A stretch of 64,000 nucleotides of DNA from Brevundimonas naejangsanensis (GCF_003627995.1 NZ_CP032707.1:1726501-1790500); one strand, 5' to 3'; positions 26,123 through 35,298 are shown, counted from the stretch's first letter. Notes: a model not told the origin generated them from the sequence alone. A program made the numbers and translations.

Positions 26123-26728
26123 ATGTTCATGCGTCGCTTCATTCAGTTGCAACTGGGCTTGTGCCTCTTCGGCTTCGGCGCCGCCCTGATGGTGCGCTCG
26201 AACCTCGGGCTGGACCCGTGGAACGTCTTTCACCAGGGCCTGTCGCTGCGGACGGGGATGAGCCTGGGCGTCGTCTCCATCCTGATGGGCGTCGCGGTGA
26301 TGCTGATGTGGATTCCACTGCGGCAGAAGCCGGGCCTGGGCACCCTGTTCAACATCGTCGTCATCGGTCTGGCGCTGGACGCGTCCCTGGTGGTCCTGCC
26401 CGAGGTCTCGGCCCTGGCGGCGCGGGCCGGCCTGTTGGCGGCGGGCGTCGTCCTGACCGCCGCGGGGTGCGCCGCCTATATCGGCGCGGGCATGGGGACG
26501 GGGCCGCGCGACGGCCTGATGATCGGCCTCAACCAGCGCCTGGGCTGGTCGATCCGCGTGTCGCGCCTGCTGATCGAGCTCGGCGTCCTGGCCGGAGGCT
26601 GGCTGCTGGGCGGTTCGGTCGGCCTGGGCACCGTCGTCTTCGCCGTCGGGATCGGCCCGCTGGTCCAGATCTTCCTGCCGTGGTTCCAGGCGCTGGGACG
26701 CGAGACCCGTGTGGCGCCGTCGACCTGA
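26123..26728 (+). CDS. YczE/YitT-like integral membrane protein
   Basis: A 201-residue protein with five or six membrane segments. The N-terminus FIQLQLGLCLFGFGAALMVRSNLGLDPWNVFHQGLSLRTGMSLGV and the later MGTGPRDGLMIGLNQR match the YczE/YyaS family pattern (SNLGLDPW, GTGPRDGLM). Function is not established in general; some relatives are annotated as transport or quorum-linked membrane proteins. AGAAGGGGG precedes the ATG. Likely in one unit with the MFS gene. Confidence 0.85.
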   Translation: MFMRRFIQLQLGLCLFGFGAALMVRSNLGLDPWNVFHQGLSLRTGMSLGVVSILMGVAVMLMWIPLRQKPGLGTLFNIVVIGLALDASLVVLPEVSALAARAGLLAAGVVLTAAGCAAYIGAGMGTGPRDGLMIGLNQRLGWSIRVSRLLIELGVLAGGWLLGGSVGLGTVVFAVGIGPLVQIFLPWFQALGRETRVAPST

Positions 26729-26805
26729 ACGCCGAGTCCGAACCTCGCCAGACCACGCCGTGAAGGCATGAAAGGAAGACGGCCTCTTTCACGCACGAGG
26801 TCGCC

Positions 26806-27570
26806 ATGCCCGCACTGTCCGACAAGGTCGCCATCATTACCGGAGCCAGCTCCGGCATCGGCGCCGCCGCCGCCCGTCTGTTCGCCTGCGAAGGCGCGGC
26901 GGTGGTCGTCACCGCCCGGCGCGAGGCCGAGCTTCTGGCCCTGGTCGCCGCCATCGAGGCCGAGGGCGGTCGCGCCGTCGCCGTGCCGGGCGACATCCGC
27001 GACGAGGCTCTGGCCGAGCGGCTGGCGAACACGGCGGTCGAGCGCTTCGGCGGGCTGGACATCGCCCTGAACAACGCCGGGGCCATCGGCGCCAATGAAC
27101 CGACGCCAGAGATCGCGCTGGACCGCTGGCGCGACACCCTGGATATCAACCTGACGGCCGCCTTCCTGGGCGCCAAGCATCAGATTCCGGCCATGCTGGC
27201 GCGCGGCGGCGGCTCGCTGATCTTCACCTCGACCTTTGTCGGCCACGCCATCGGCATGCCGGGCATGGCGGCCTATGGGGCGGCCAAGGCGGGTCTGATC
27301 GGCCTGTCGCGGGTCATCGCCGCCGAGTTCGGGGCGCAGGGGCTGCGCAGCAACTGCCTGCTGCCCGGCGGCACCGACACTGAGGCGGGGCGCGAGTTCG
27401 CCCACACGCCCGAGATCATTGCCTTCGTCGAGGGGATGCACGCCCTGAAGCGGATGGCGACGCCGGACGAGATCGCCCGCGCCGCCCTGTTCCTGGCCTC
27501 CGACGCCTCCAGCTTCATGACCGGGACGGCCATGCTGGTCGACGGCGGGGTGTCGATCAGCAAGACCTGA
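26806..27570 (+). CDS. Short-chain dehydrogenase/reductase (SDR)
   Basis: A 254-residue classical SDR. Cofactor motif TGASSGIG at about residues 12-19, NNAGA near 88-92, catalytic serine in LIFTSTFVGHA and the YGAAK form of the YxxxK motif (AAYGAAKAGLIGLSR). Arginine after the first strand (TARREAE) suggests NADP(H). C-terminal FMTGTAMLVDGGVSI is the usual SDR ending. Substrate unknown. Convergent with prfC, with 3 bp between stop codons. Confidence 0.93.
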   Translation: MPALSDKVAIITGASSGIGAAAARLFACEGAAVVVTARREAELLALVAAIEAEGGRAVAVPGDIRDEALAERLANTAVERFGGLDIALNNAGAIGANEPTPEIALDRWRDTLDINLTAAFLGAKHQIPAMLARGGGSLIFTSTFVGHAIGMPGMAAYGAAKAGLIGLSRVIAAEFGAQGLRSNCLLPGGTDTEAGREFAHTPEIIAFVEGMHALKRMATPDEIARAALFLASDASSFMTGTAMLVDGGVSISKT

Positions 27571-27573
27571 GGG

Positions 27574-29202
27574 TCAGCCGCGTTCCTTGGTCTTGGTGAA
27601 GGCCACCTTGGGGAAGCGTTCGGAGACGTAGCCGGTCTCCCAGCTCGACTTGGCCAGGAAGACGGGGTTCTGGTCGATGTCGGCGGCCATCTGGGGGCGG
27701 TATTTGCCGGCGAAGTCGTCCAGGTCGGCCTTGGCGCCGTCGACCCAGCGGGCCTCGGCGTAAGGCGACGGCTCGAAGATGACGTCCAGGCCGTATTCCT
27801 CGCCCAGGCGGTCGGCCATGACCTCGAACTGCAGCTGGCCGACGGCGCCGACGATGAAGTCCGCGCCCAGTTCCGGGCGGAACAGCTGGGTCACGCCTTC
27901 CTCGGCTAGACCTTCCAGCGCCTTCTTCAAGTGCTTGGCCTTCAGCGGGTCCTTGACGCGGACGCGCTGCAGGATTTCCGGGGCGAAGTTGGGCAGGCCC
28001 TGGAAGCGCACCAGGCCGCTCTCCGACAGGCTGTCGCCGACGCGCAGCACGCCGTGGTTCGGAATGCCGATGACGTCGCCGGCATAGGCCTCCTCGGCCA
28101 GTTCGCGGTCCGAGGCGAAGAACATGATGGGAGCGTTCACCGACAGCTGCTTGCCGGTGTTCTGCACCTTCAGCTTCATGCCGCGCTTGAAGCTGCCCGA
28201 GGCCATGCGGAACATGGCGATACGGTCGCGGTGGTTCGGGTCCATGTTGGCCTGGACCTTGAAGACGAAGCCGGTGACCTCGTCCTTGCCCGGCTCGACC
28301 GTGATGTCCTCGGGCGCGGGGGCGTTGCGGGTCTCGGGCGGAGCCTCCTTGCGGGCCTGCATGGTCTTGGGCGGCGGGGCCCATTCGCCGATGGCCTTGA
28401 GCAGTTCCTCGATGCCGAAGTGGCGCAGGGCCGAGCCCCACAGCACGGGCGTCATATGGCCTTCGAGGAAGGCCTGGTGATCGAAGGGCTTGTAGCCCGC
28501 CTCGACCAGTTCCAGCGCATCGGCCATGTCGGCCTGCTCCGTGCCCTCAAAGAAGGACGCAGCCTCATCGAAAGGCAGGGGGGCGGGGTGTTCGCCGTCG
28601 TTGTCCGAGGTCTTGCGCGTATAGGGCTGGAACCGGCCCTGGCCGCCGACCTCGGCCAGGCCGCGCAGACGGTTGCCGCTCTCGGCCGGCCACCAGATCG
28701 GCGAGGGGTCGAGTTGCAGGCGGGACGCGATCTCGTCCAGCAGGGCCATCGGGTCCTGGGCCTCGCGGTCCAGCTTGTTGATGAAGGTGATGATCGGGAT
28801 GTCGCGCAGGCGGCAGACCTCGAACAGCTTCAGCGTCTGCGGCTCGATGCCCTTGGCGGCGTCCAGCACCATGATGGCGCAGTCGGCGGCCGTCAGGGTG
28901 CGATAGGTGTCTTCCGAGAAGTCTTCGTGGCCCGGCGTGTCCAGCAGGTTGAACATCTTGCCGTCGTGCTCGAACGTCATGACCGAGGCGGTGACCGAGA
29001 TGCCCCGCTCCTTCTCGATCTTCATCCAGTCCGAACGCGCCCGCCGGTTTTCGCCCCGCGCCTTGACCGCGCCGGCCGCCCGCACGGCGCCGCCCGCCAG
29101 CAGGATATGCTCGGTCAGGGTCGTCTTGCCGGCGTCCGGGTGGGCGATGATGGCGAAGGTCCTGCGGCGCAGGGCCTCTTCGGCGAGAGTCAGTTTGGAC
29201 AT
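27574..29202 (-). CDS. prfC: Peptide chain release factor 3
   Basis: A 542-residue GTPase that removes RF1/RF2 from the ribosome after peptide release. Walker A AHPDAGKTTLTE at about residues 20-31, switch region RGISVTASVM, G3 DTPGHEDFS and G4 NKLDRE are visible; length is normal for RF3 (EF-G/EF-Tu-like would differ). C-terminal part has FQVQ-like VGQLQFEVMADRLGEEYGLDV. AAAGGAAG precedes the ATG at 29202. Single-gene unit. Confidence 0.97.
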   Translation of the reverse strand: MSKLTLAEEALRRRTFAIIAHPDAGKTTLTEHILLAGGAVRAAGAVKARGENRRARSDWMKIEKERGISVTASVMTFEHDGKMFNLLDTPGHEDFSEDTYRTLTAADCAIMVLDAAKGIEPQTLKLFEVCRLRDIPIITFINKLDREAQDPMALLDEIASRLQLDPSPIWWPAESGNRLRGLAEVGGQGRFQPYTRKTSDNDGEHPAPLPFDEAASFFEGTEQADMADALELVEAGYKPFDHQAFLEGHMTPVLWGSALRHFGIEELLKAIGEWAPPPKTMQARKEAPPETRNAPAPEDITVEPGKDEVTGFVFKVQANMDPNHRDRIAMFRMASGSFKRGMKLKVQNTGKQLSVNAPIMFFASDRELAEEAYAGDVIGIPNHGVLRVGDSLSESGLVRFQGLPNFAPEILQRVRVKDPLKAKHLKKALEGLAEEGVTQLFRPELGADFIVGAVGQLQFEVMADRLGEEYGLDVIFEPSPYAEARWVDGAKADLDDFAGKYRPQMAADIDQNPVFLAKSSWETGYVSERFPKVAFTKTKERG

Positions 29203-29360
29203 GGAGCTTCCTTTAGGAGGCGCGACCTAGCGCGCCGGGGCGGAATTGTCGACGTTCACGATGGCGTGAGAGACCCTTCGCTCGCGAGGGTTATTCGAGG
29301 CATGGTCGTTTTCGGGAGACGGCGGGCGATGAGTCCGCCGCACGAGGGAAGGGAAACATC

Positions 29361-29492
29361 ATGGCCCTGGTTCAGCCAGGCAAGTCCGCGCCCGCGCGCG
29401 AGGTTCATCCGGTGGTCTATTTTCTCGCCGGGTTCGCCCTGATCGTCATCGCCGCCGCCGTGGTGCACACGGCGTTCGGCGTGCTGCTCTAG
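29361..29492 (+). CDS. Small membrane protein (43 residues)
   Basis: ATG at 29361 with AAGGGAA upstream, running to a TAG at 29490-29492. The N-terminal half is polar (MALVQPGKSAPAREVHPV) and the C-terminal half is one membrane segment (VVYFLAGFALIVIAAAVVHT). Its stop shares a CTAG with the stop of the converging gene at 29489. Codon use is like that of the neighbours, so I believe it is a real small gene. Function unknown. Confidence 0.6.
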   Translation: MALVQPGKSAPAREVHPVVYFLAGFALIVIAAAVVHTAFGVLL

Positions 29493-29887
29493 ACTTCTTC
29501 GTCCGCCTCATCGGCCGTCGCCTCGCCGGCGTCTTCGGCCGGCGTCTCCTTGCCGCGGGCCCGGGCCAGCAGGGCGCGCGCTGCGGCGGTGCTGCCGTGC
29601 GGATGGTTGACCAGGGGCTCCAGCAGGGCGATCGCCTCGGCGTTGCGCTCCTGGGACAGCAGCGCCTGGGCCACGTCGCCCGGCAGGCCCATGCGGAACC
29701 GCAGCACGCGGTCGTAGGATTCCAGGTCCTGGACGAAGTTGCGCAGCTGGCGCTCGCCGACGTCGCTATAGACGATGAAGCGGTCGCTTTCGGCCTTGCG
29801 CCACTCGGCGTGGGCTGGGGTGGCCGTCGTCAGGATTCCGGCCATGACGGAAGCCGCTGCGATCGCGGATATGTGCTTGAAAAACAT
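29489..29887 (-). CDS. Shortened paralogue of the adjacent peptidase-like gene
   Basis: A 132-residue exported protein (signal peptide to about residue 27). Residues 28-70 (WRKAESDRFIVYSDVGERQLRNF) match residues 36-78 of the 519-residue neighbour, and residues 72-115 (AQALLSQERNAEAIALLEP) match the neighbour's residues from about 453 on. About 375 internal codons, including the HEXXH metal site, are missing in frame. The junction is near residue 70. Both carry an acidic tail. It may be a decaying duplicate or a regulator that binds the same partner. ATG 29887 chosen over upstream starts. Confidence 0.75.
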   Translation of the reverse strand: MFFKHISAIAAASVMAGILTTATPAHAEWRKAESDRFIVYSDVGERQLRNFVQDLESYDRVLRFRMGLPGDVAQALLSQERNAEAIALLEPLVNHPHGSTAAARALLARARGKETPAEDAGEATADEADEEV

Positions 29888-29966
29888 GCCGAGTTTCCCC
29901 GGTCGGTCTGGCCGGGGGCTTAGCAAACGTCGTCAGGCAACAGAAGAGGCCGCGGCCAGGGCGTCG

Positions 29967-31526
29967 TTACAGGCCGTCAGCCTCGTCGTCTTCATCCTCG
30001 GCCAGGCTCGCCAGCGCGGCTTCCTGGGCGGCGGCCTCGTCCTCGGTCTGGCCCTTGGCGCGCAGCAGCAGGGTGCGGGCCGCCGGCGAGGGGCGGTGAG
30101 GGTCGTTGACCATGGGCTCCAGCAGGGCGATCGCCTCGTCGTTTCGGTCGCGGGACATCAGCACCTGGGCCAGGTTGATCCGCGCCGCACCCAATTGCGG
30201 GGCCAGAACGAAGGCCTGTTCCAGCACCGCCAGATCATTGTCGTTGGGATAGCCGGGCGCGCCGCTCCGATTCTCGGCGATGAGCAGAAGGGTGGCGTAA
30301 TTTGCGTCATCGGCGCGATAGGCGCGTGCGAGGAAGCCTTGGGCTTCGCCTCTCAGGCGATCGGAGTCTTCAAGGTCATCCGCATCCTCGGCGGCCTCCA
30401 TGCGGGCGCGCGCCAGATATTGCAGCGCCTCGACGTGGTTCGGGTCCAGCGCCAGCAGCCGCTGCAGCGGCGCCTCGGCGGCGGCGGGGTCGCCGAAATG
30501 CAGTTCGGCGTGGCCCAGAGCCAGCAGGGCCAGCGGATCATCGGGATGGCGGGCGGCGGCGCGACGGACTTCCTCGGTCGTGGCCGCGCGCTTTTCCGTG
30601 GGGACGCCTATCTTGAGCCGTTGGTTCAGCAACAGCAGGTCGTCGGCTGAGCGCGACAGCCGTGTCACGGTGATCGGCACGGGGGGATAGGTCACCATCA
30701 CGCCCTGATAGGGGATGCGCCCGTTCATGTAGCGACGGAGCGTGCGGCGCAGTTCGGTCGGATCTAGCCCGGTGGCGCGCTGCATGGCCTCGACCGGGTC
30801 GCCGCCGGCGCCGACATCGCGCAGATAGGCGCTCAGGGCCTTTTGTCGGTCGGTGTCGCCCAGAAACCAGTGCGTCAGCAGCCAGGCCAGAGGGTAGTAG
30901 GTGTCCCGGCTGCGCGTCGATGGCGATGGGCGCTTGGACAGCAGTTCCGTCATCGGCATCCAGGACGCCGCCTGCAGCCAATAGGCGCGATTTTCATTGT
31001 ACTTGCCGACCAGGATGCGGGATTTCTCGATCTCGACCGTGGCGTAGTATTCGGCGAACCCTTCCACGAACCATCCCGGATAGGGATACGAGAAGTTCTG
31101 CATCATGAAGTGATGCGCGTACTCGTGCTTGAGTGTGTCCACGGTCTGGTCGCGCAGGGCGATGCCGAAGATGTCTTCGTTGGTGGCTGTGTAGAAGCCG
31201 GCGATGTTCTCGTGCAGGTCGGGGCTGACCTTGAGAAGGCCGGATCTGGAATTCACGAGATAGATCGGCAACTTGCGCGGTGGCGCCTCGTCGACGGCCA
31301 GCCCCATGCGCAGCCTCAGGAAGCGGTCGTAACCCTCCAGTTCCTGCACGAACTGGCGCAGCTTGCTCTCCCCGCCGTCGCTGTAGACGATGAAGCGTTC
31401 GCTCTCTGCCTTAAGCCAATCGGCATGAGCGGGCGCGACCCCCGTTAAAGCGACCGTCAGGGCCGCGAGAGCGGACGCGGCGGCGCCGCGACGCAGGCCT
31501 TGCCTTAAACGGTCGAAAAATTTCAC
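29967..31526 (-). CDS. Exported HEXXH peptidase-like protein with TPR tail
   Basis: A 519-residue protein with signal peptide (about 1-36). It has a zinc motif H134-E-Y-A-H138 (TLKHEYAHHFM) followed 17 residues on by GWFVEGFAEYY, whose glutamate is the likely third ligand: the gluzincin / peptidase MA-like layout. From about residue 340 there are TPR-like units (ALLALGHAELHFGDPAAAE, HVEALQYLARARMEA, RNDEAIALLEPMV) and an acidic tail. Presumed periplasmic protease or a protein that binds envelope partners. GTG 31526 has GGGGGAG 8 bp upstream. It lies just before its shortened copy in the same direction. Confidence 0.8.
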   Translation of the reverse strand: MKFFDRLRQGLRRGAAASALAALTVALTGVAPAHADWLKAESERFIVYSDGGESKLRQFVQELEGYDRFLRLRMGLAVDEAPPRKLPIYLVNSRSGLLKVSPDLHENIAGFYTATNEDIFGIALRDQTVDTLKHEYAHHFMMQNFSYPYPGWFVEGFAEYYATVEIEKSRILVGKYNENRAYWLQAASWMPMTELLSKRPSPSTRSRDTYYPLAWLLTHWFLGDTDRQKALSAYLRDVGAGGDPVEAMQRATGLDPTELRRTLRRYMNGRIPYQGVMVTYPPVPITVTRLSRSADDLLLLNQRLKIGVPTEKRAATTEEVRRAAARHPDDPLALLALGHAELHFGDPAAAEAPLQRLLALDPNHVEALQYLARARMEAAEDADDLEDSDRLRGEAQGFLARAYRADDANYATLLLIAENRSGAPGYPNDNDLAVLEQAFVLAPQLGAARINLAQVLMSRDRNDEAIALLEPMVNDPHRPSPAARTLLLRAKGQTEDEAAAQEAALASLAEDEDDEADGL

Positions 31527-31596
31527 GCCGAACTCCCCCTGCCGCAGTGCCGCAAGGGTTAGCGAACGTTGTTGTCTAATAAAAGGGGGTGCGGCT

Positions 31597-31977
31597 TCAG
31601 GCCGCCATCCGGCCCCAGACGGCTTTGTCGGCGGCGACGGCGGACAGGCGGCCATGGGCGGCGCGGGCGTGAAGCTGACGCATGATCGGCTCGGGCAGGC
31701 CGCAGAAGCGCGGCTCGACCAGTTCGGGCGGGCAGCCGGCGTCCGGGGCGGCGAACAGGGCGGCGTTCACCCCCTCGGTCCGGTGCGCGATCAGCCAGGC
31801 CAGGCGCCGCGCCCGCGCCGGATCGTTCCGGTGCAGCAGCGGGTCTTCGGCGAACAGCTCGCAGCCCATCTCCAGCACATAGTCGAAGGACAGGGTCTCG
31901 AAGCGGCGCACGTCGTGGCTGGGGGCCGGGCAGGCCTCGTCCAGGTCGAAGACGACGTCGTTCAGGAGAAACAGCAT
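31597..31977 (-). CDS. Conserved-looking hypothetical protein
   Basis: A 126-residue cytoplasmic protein, MLFLLNDVVFDLDEACPAPSHDVRRFETLSFDYVLEMGCELF, with a balanced mix of charged and hydrophobic residues and two prolines per loop, as in a folded globular protein. Three cysteines. No signal peptide and no family that I recognise. It precedes the peptidase gene on the same strand by 71 bp and could share its transcript. Confidence 0.7.
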   Translation of the reverse strand: MLFLLNDVVFDLDEACPAPSHDVRRFETLSFDYVLEMGCELFAEDPLLHRNDPARARRLAWLIAHRTEGVNAALFAAPDAGCPPELVEPRFCGLPEPIMRQLHARAAHGRLSAVAADKAVWGRMAA

Positions 31978-32131
31978 GGACCGCGCCCGCTTGCAGGGCC
32001 GTTCTGGCCCGATGCTGCGGGTTGTAGGGCGCCGCCGCTTGCGGTCCGGTTCACGAACGCGGTGAACAGGGCGGTTACCATTATTAGCGGCCCTAACGGC
32101 CGTTCGGCCTGCTTGAGGGCATCTTTGTTTT

Positions 32132-32352
32132 CCCTCTCCCGGCGGGAGAGAGCTTGAGCTTCGGAGAGCCGAAGGCGATCCGCTAAGCGACCCGAAGGGC
32201 GGCGCGGAGCAGCCAAAGGGTGAGGGGCTAAGGTTTGACGTTCAGGCGTCGAGCGGCGGCTTGCGCCGACTTATGCCGCGAACCCTCACCCTTTCGCCTT
32301 GCCAATCGCTGACGCTCTTGGAGGCTCAAGCCCTCTCCCATCGGGAGAGGGG
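32132..32352. repeat. Intergenic nested-palindrome element, family C, copy 2
   Basis: About 220 bp, close to 95 per cent like the copy at 5038 by eye, with end hairpins CCCTCTCCC/GGGAGAG and CCCTCTCCC/GGGAGAGGGG. It fills most of the 378-bp gap between the 31597 gene and DUF1491; the rest (31978-32131) is the likely promoter side of the former, and I see nothing else. Confidence 0.85.
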
Positions 32353-32355
32353 CGC

Positions 32356-32694
32356 TCAGCCCTGGGTCTTTTCGGTGATGAAGTGGCGGCCCTGGCGGTC
32401 CTCGACCTCGACGATCCACAGGTCGGGGTCGTAGCGGCGCTGGCGCTCAAGATAGGCGTCCAGTTCACCTTCGAATTCGCTGGCCACCGGCTGGATCCAC
32501 AGGGGTTCGCCGTCCGCGCCGACGGCCTCGGTCCACAGGCGGGCGGTGCGGGTCGAGGTGTCGTAGGCCTTGACGATCACGGCGCCCGCGCGCGGGTCGC
32601 CCTTCTTCACCACCACGGCGTTGGCGCCCTCCAGCTCAGCGCGGCGGATCAGGGCGCCGACCCAGACGTCAGAGGACAGAAGCAATTGGTTCAC
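32356..32694 (-). CDS. DUF1491 family protein
   Basis: A 112-residue cytoplasmic protein with the DUF1491 pattern: VWVGALIRRAELEGANAVVVKKGDPRAGAVIVKAY at the start and ELDAYLERQRRYDPDLWIVEVEDRQGRHF near the end. The family is widespread in alphaproteobacteria and has no known function. GTG start at 32694; a TTG three codons on is an alternative. It is divergent from the gene at 32741. Its stop lies 4 bp from the family C repeat. Confidence 0.88.
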   Translation of the reverse strand: MNQLLLSSDVWVGALIRRAELEGANAVVVKKGDPRAGAVIVKAYDTSTRTARLWTEAVGADGEPLWIQPVASEFEGELDAYLERQRRYDPDLWIVEVEDRQGRHFITEKTQG

Positions 32695-32740
32695 CCTGTT
32701 TGGACACCGCCCCGGAACCGACGGCGGCTAGGGTGGGGCC

Positions 32741-33628
32741 ATGAAGATAGCCTCGCCCGTCCGGTTCGTCAGCAGCGCGCTGGCCGTCCTCGCCCTGCTG
32801 ATGGGCGCGGGCGAGGTCGAAGCCCGCTCCAGCGGTCAGGCGGGAAGCCCGGCGGGCGACATCTACTATGAGCGCGCCTTCGTCCTGGCGGCGCATGGCA
32901 AATGTCGCCTGTTCGAGCCGGGGCTGACGGCGGCGCTGGAGGCGGCGACCCTGCAGGCGCGCGGCGCGGCGCTGCGCGCGGGACGGTCCGGCCCGGACCT
33001 GGCCGCCGTCTCGGCGCGGGCCCGGGCGCGGGCGGACGTCACCGCCTGCGACGACGCCGGCCTGACGCGGGTCAAGGCGCGGGTGCGGACGGCCTTCGCC
33101 GGCTGGTCGCGCGCGGCGCTGATCGAATTCGCCGGCGGGGCGGCGCCCTGGAAGGCCGACCGCTTCTCGGCGCGCGAGCCCGGCTGGCGGCTGGCCCAGG
33201 ACGGCGCCGTGGGCGCCTCTCCGGTGCGCTTCGGCCTCAGCGGCCTGGGGCCGACGGCGACCGAGGCGACGGCGGTGGTCTCCTTCGTCGGACGGCCCCG
33301 ACCCTATGCGGCGCGGCTGGTGATGCGCGACGCGGCCAAGGCGCCCCGGCCCTGGTTGGCGGGCGAGGGCCTGCCGCCCGAGGCGGCCCGCCGCGCCGTC
33401 TTCGCCGCCCGCTCCGAGGCGGCGCCGCGCAGCTTGCTGGCCGAGGGGGCGCGCCGCGGCGAGGCCTGGATCTTCCCGGCCGAGGCGGCCGAGGCGCTGG
33501 CGGGGCTGGACCCGCGCGAGCCCTTCCTGATCGAATTCCTGTTCCGCGACGACAGCGTGGCGACCGCCCGCTTCACGACCGGCGACTTCGCCGCCGGGCG
33601 CGCCTTCCTGGCCATGGGGCCGCTTTAG
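32741..33628 (+). CDS. Exported hypothetical protein
   Basis: A 295-residue protein with a signal peptide (hydrophobic core SSALAVLALLMGA, cleavage near EARS). The mature part has one early and one later cysteine (GKCRLF and VTACDDAG) that may pair, a helical first half and a beta-rich second half (RFGLSGLGPTATEATAVVSFVG, FLIEFLFRDDSVATARF). No family recognised. AGGGTGGGG precedes the ATG. Its stop overlaps the converging kinase gene by 4 bp. Confidence 0.72.
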   Translation: MKIASPVRFVSSALAVLALLMGAGEVEARSSGQAGSPAGDIYYERAFVLAAHGKCRLFEPGLTAALEAATLQARGAALRAGRSGPDLAAVSARARARADVTACDDAGLTRVKARVRTAFAGWSRAALIEFAGGAAPWKADRFSAREPGWRLAQDGAVGASPVRFGLSGLGPTATEATAVVSFVGRPRPYAARLVMRDAAKAPRPWLAGEGLPPEAARRAVFAARSEAAPRSLLAEGARRGEAWIFPAEAAEALAGLDPREPFLIEFLFRDDSVATARFTTGDFAAGRAFLAMGPL

Positions 33629-35298
33629 GACGAAGGGGCGGCGACCAGGGGCAGGCGCACGCTGGCCGCCGTGCCGACGCCCAGGGTGCTGTCGATGGCC
33701 AGGGTCCCGCCGTGCAACTGGGCCAGGGCGCGCACCAGGGCGAGGCCCAGGCCTGTCCCCTGGGCGCGCTGGTCGGCGTCGCCCGCCTGTTCATAGGGGC
33801 GGCCCAGGCGGGCCAGGTCCGCCGGCGCGATGCCGACGCCGGTGTCGGCCACCGTGACTTCCAGCTCGCCGTCCGTCGCCTGGACCGAGACGGTGACCGT
33901 CCCGCCCGCCGGGGTGAACTTCACCGCATTGGCCAGCAGGTTCAGCGTGATCTGCTTCAGCGCCCGGCGGTCGGCCTCGACGATCAGCGGCTCGGGCGGC
34001 AGGACGGCGGCCAGCTCGACCCCCTTGTCGTCGGCCTGGATGCGCACCAGGGCCAGGGCCGCCGAAACCGCCTCGCGGGCGTCGAAGGACTCGAGGACCA
34101 GTTCATAGCGGTCGGCCTCGATGCGGCTGACGTCCAGCACGTCGTTGATCAGGGCCAGCAGATGGCCGCCCGCCTCGTGGATCGAGCGGGCGTAGTCGGC
34201 GTAGCGGGGCGGGACCGGCCCGAACATCTGCTGCCGCATGGCGTCGGAAAAGCCGATGATGGCGTTCAGCGGGGTGCGCAGTTCGTGGCTCATATGCGCC
34301 AGGAAACGGGACTTGCCGACGTTGCGGGCCTCGGCCTCGGCGCGTGCGGCGTCCAGTTCGGCCTCGCGCGCGTGCTGCAGGGTGACGTCCAGCGCCTGGA
34401 CGATGAGGCGGCGGCGCGCCCCGTCCTCCAGCCGTCGCGCCACCAGCAGGATGCGGCGGTCCAGCGCCAGGCGCGGGGCGAAGCGGGCCTGGCCCTCGGT
34501 CCCGCCCCCGTTCCCCAATCGCGCGCGGGCCAGGGCGGCCAGGACGGCGGGCCGGTCGGGATCGTGGACGGCGGCCAGAAGCCCCTCCTGGAACAGAAGG
34601 TCGACCGGCAGGGCGGCGGGCGCGGCGCCATAGGCGGCCAGGGCGGGATAGGTCGGGGCGCGGCCGTCGGCGTCCAGCACCAGGGTCAGGCCCGGCTGGC
34701 CCGACAGGACGGCCTCGACCCGGGCCACGGCGGCCTCGGCCGCTTCCAGGCGCGCGCCGGCGCGGCGCGCGCCGATGGCCAGGGCCAGGGCCGTCGCCCC
34801 GGCCGTGATCAGGGCCGTCAGCGCCGCCAGGGCGCCGGGCGCCGGGGGCGGTCCGATCAGGGCGGCGGAGAGCAGGCCGACCCCGGCCGCGCCCGTCGCC
34901 GCCAGGGCGCTGATGAAGACGCGGCGGCGTCCGCCCAGCGCCAGCCCGGCCGCCAGGGGCGCGAAGACGAAGCCCGCCAGCGGCCCGGCCGCGCCGCCGG
35001 TCAGCGCCGCCGCCGCCAGCGCCGCCAGACTCCACAGCGTGATCAGGGCCGAGCGCGCCGCCGGCGTTTCGCGCGCCAGCAGGCCCAGGCCCGCCAGGCC
35101 CGGCGCCGCCATGACCGCCAGGGCCAGGGCTTCGGGCGCGGCGGGCGGCCGCCCCGCCCAGGCCGCGCCCAGCGCCGCCAGCCCCACCGCCGCCGCCCAG
35201 GCGGCGTGCCAGGCGGCCACGGCGGCGCCGTCCCCGGCGTCGACGGCCTCGGGGCGGCGGATGGGATCGAGCAGGGTCGTGCGGGGCGTCAAATCCAC
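33625..35298 (-). CDS. DivJ/PleC-type membrane sensor histidine kinase
   Basis: A 557-residue kinase. Residues 25-178 hold about six or seven hydrophobic segments without a periplasmic sensor domain; residues 190-305 look like a weak PAS domain; HisKA follows with H338 in [17 protein letters not shown], then the ATPase with NLLANAVKFTP, DTGVGI and GTGLGLALV. The layout (many membrane segments, PAS, HisKA with NAIIGFS and FGPVPPRYADYARSIHEAG) resembles DivJ of Caulobacter and the PdhS group, which act on DivK. I do not assign divJ because the orthologue cannot be proven here. GTG start at 35298. Confidence 0.85.
   Translation of the reverse strand: MDLTPRTTLLDPIRRPEAVDAGDGAAVAAWHAAWAAAVGLAALGAAWAGRPPAAPEALALAVMAAPGLAGLGLLARETPAARSALITLWSLAALAAAALTGGAAGPLAGFVFAPLAAGLALGGRRRVFISALAATGAAGVGLLSAALIGPPPAPGALAALTALITAGATALALAIGARRAGARLEAAEAAVARVEAVLSGQPGLTLVLDADGRAPTYPALAAYGAAPAALPVDLLFQEGLLAAVHDPDRPAVLAALARARLGNGGGTEGQARFAPRLALDRRILLVARRLEDGARRRLIVQALDVTLQHAREAELDAARAEAEARNVGKSRFLAHMSHELRTPLNAIIGFSDAMRQQMFGPVPPRYADYARSIHEAGGHLLALINDVLDVSRIEADRYELVLESFDAREAVSAALALVRIQADDKGVELAAVLPPEPLIVEADRRALKQITLNLLANAVKFTPAGGTVTVSVQATDGELEVTVADTGVGIAPADLARLGRPYEQAGDADQRAQGTGLGLALVRALAQLHGGTLAIDSTLGVGTAASVRLPLVAAPSS

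Noticed and set aside
33625..35298. Firm assignment of divJ
   Set aside because: Layout fits DivJ, but PleC and other PdhS-type kinases share the HisKA signature and I cannot test orthology.
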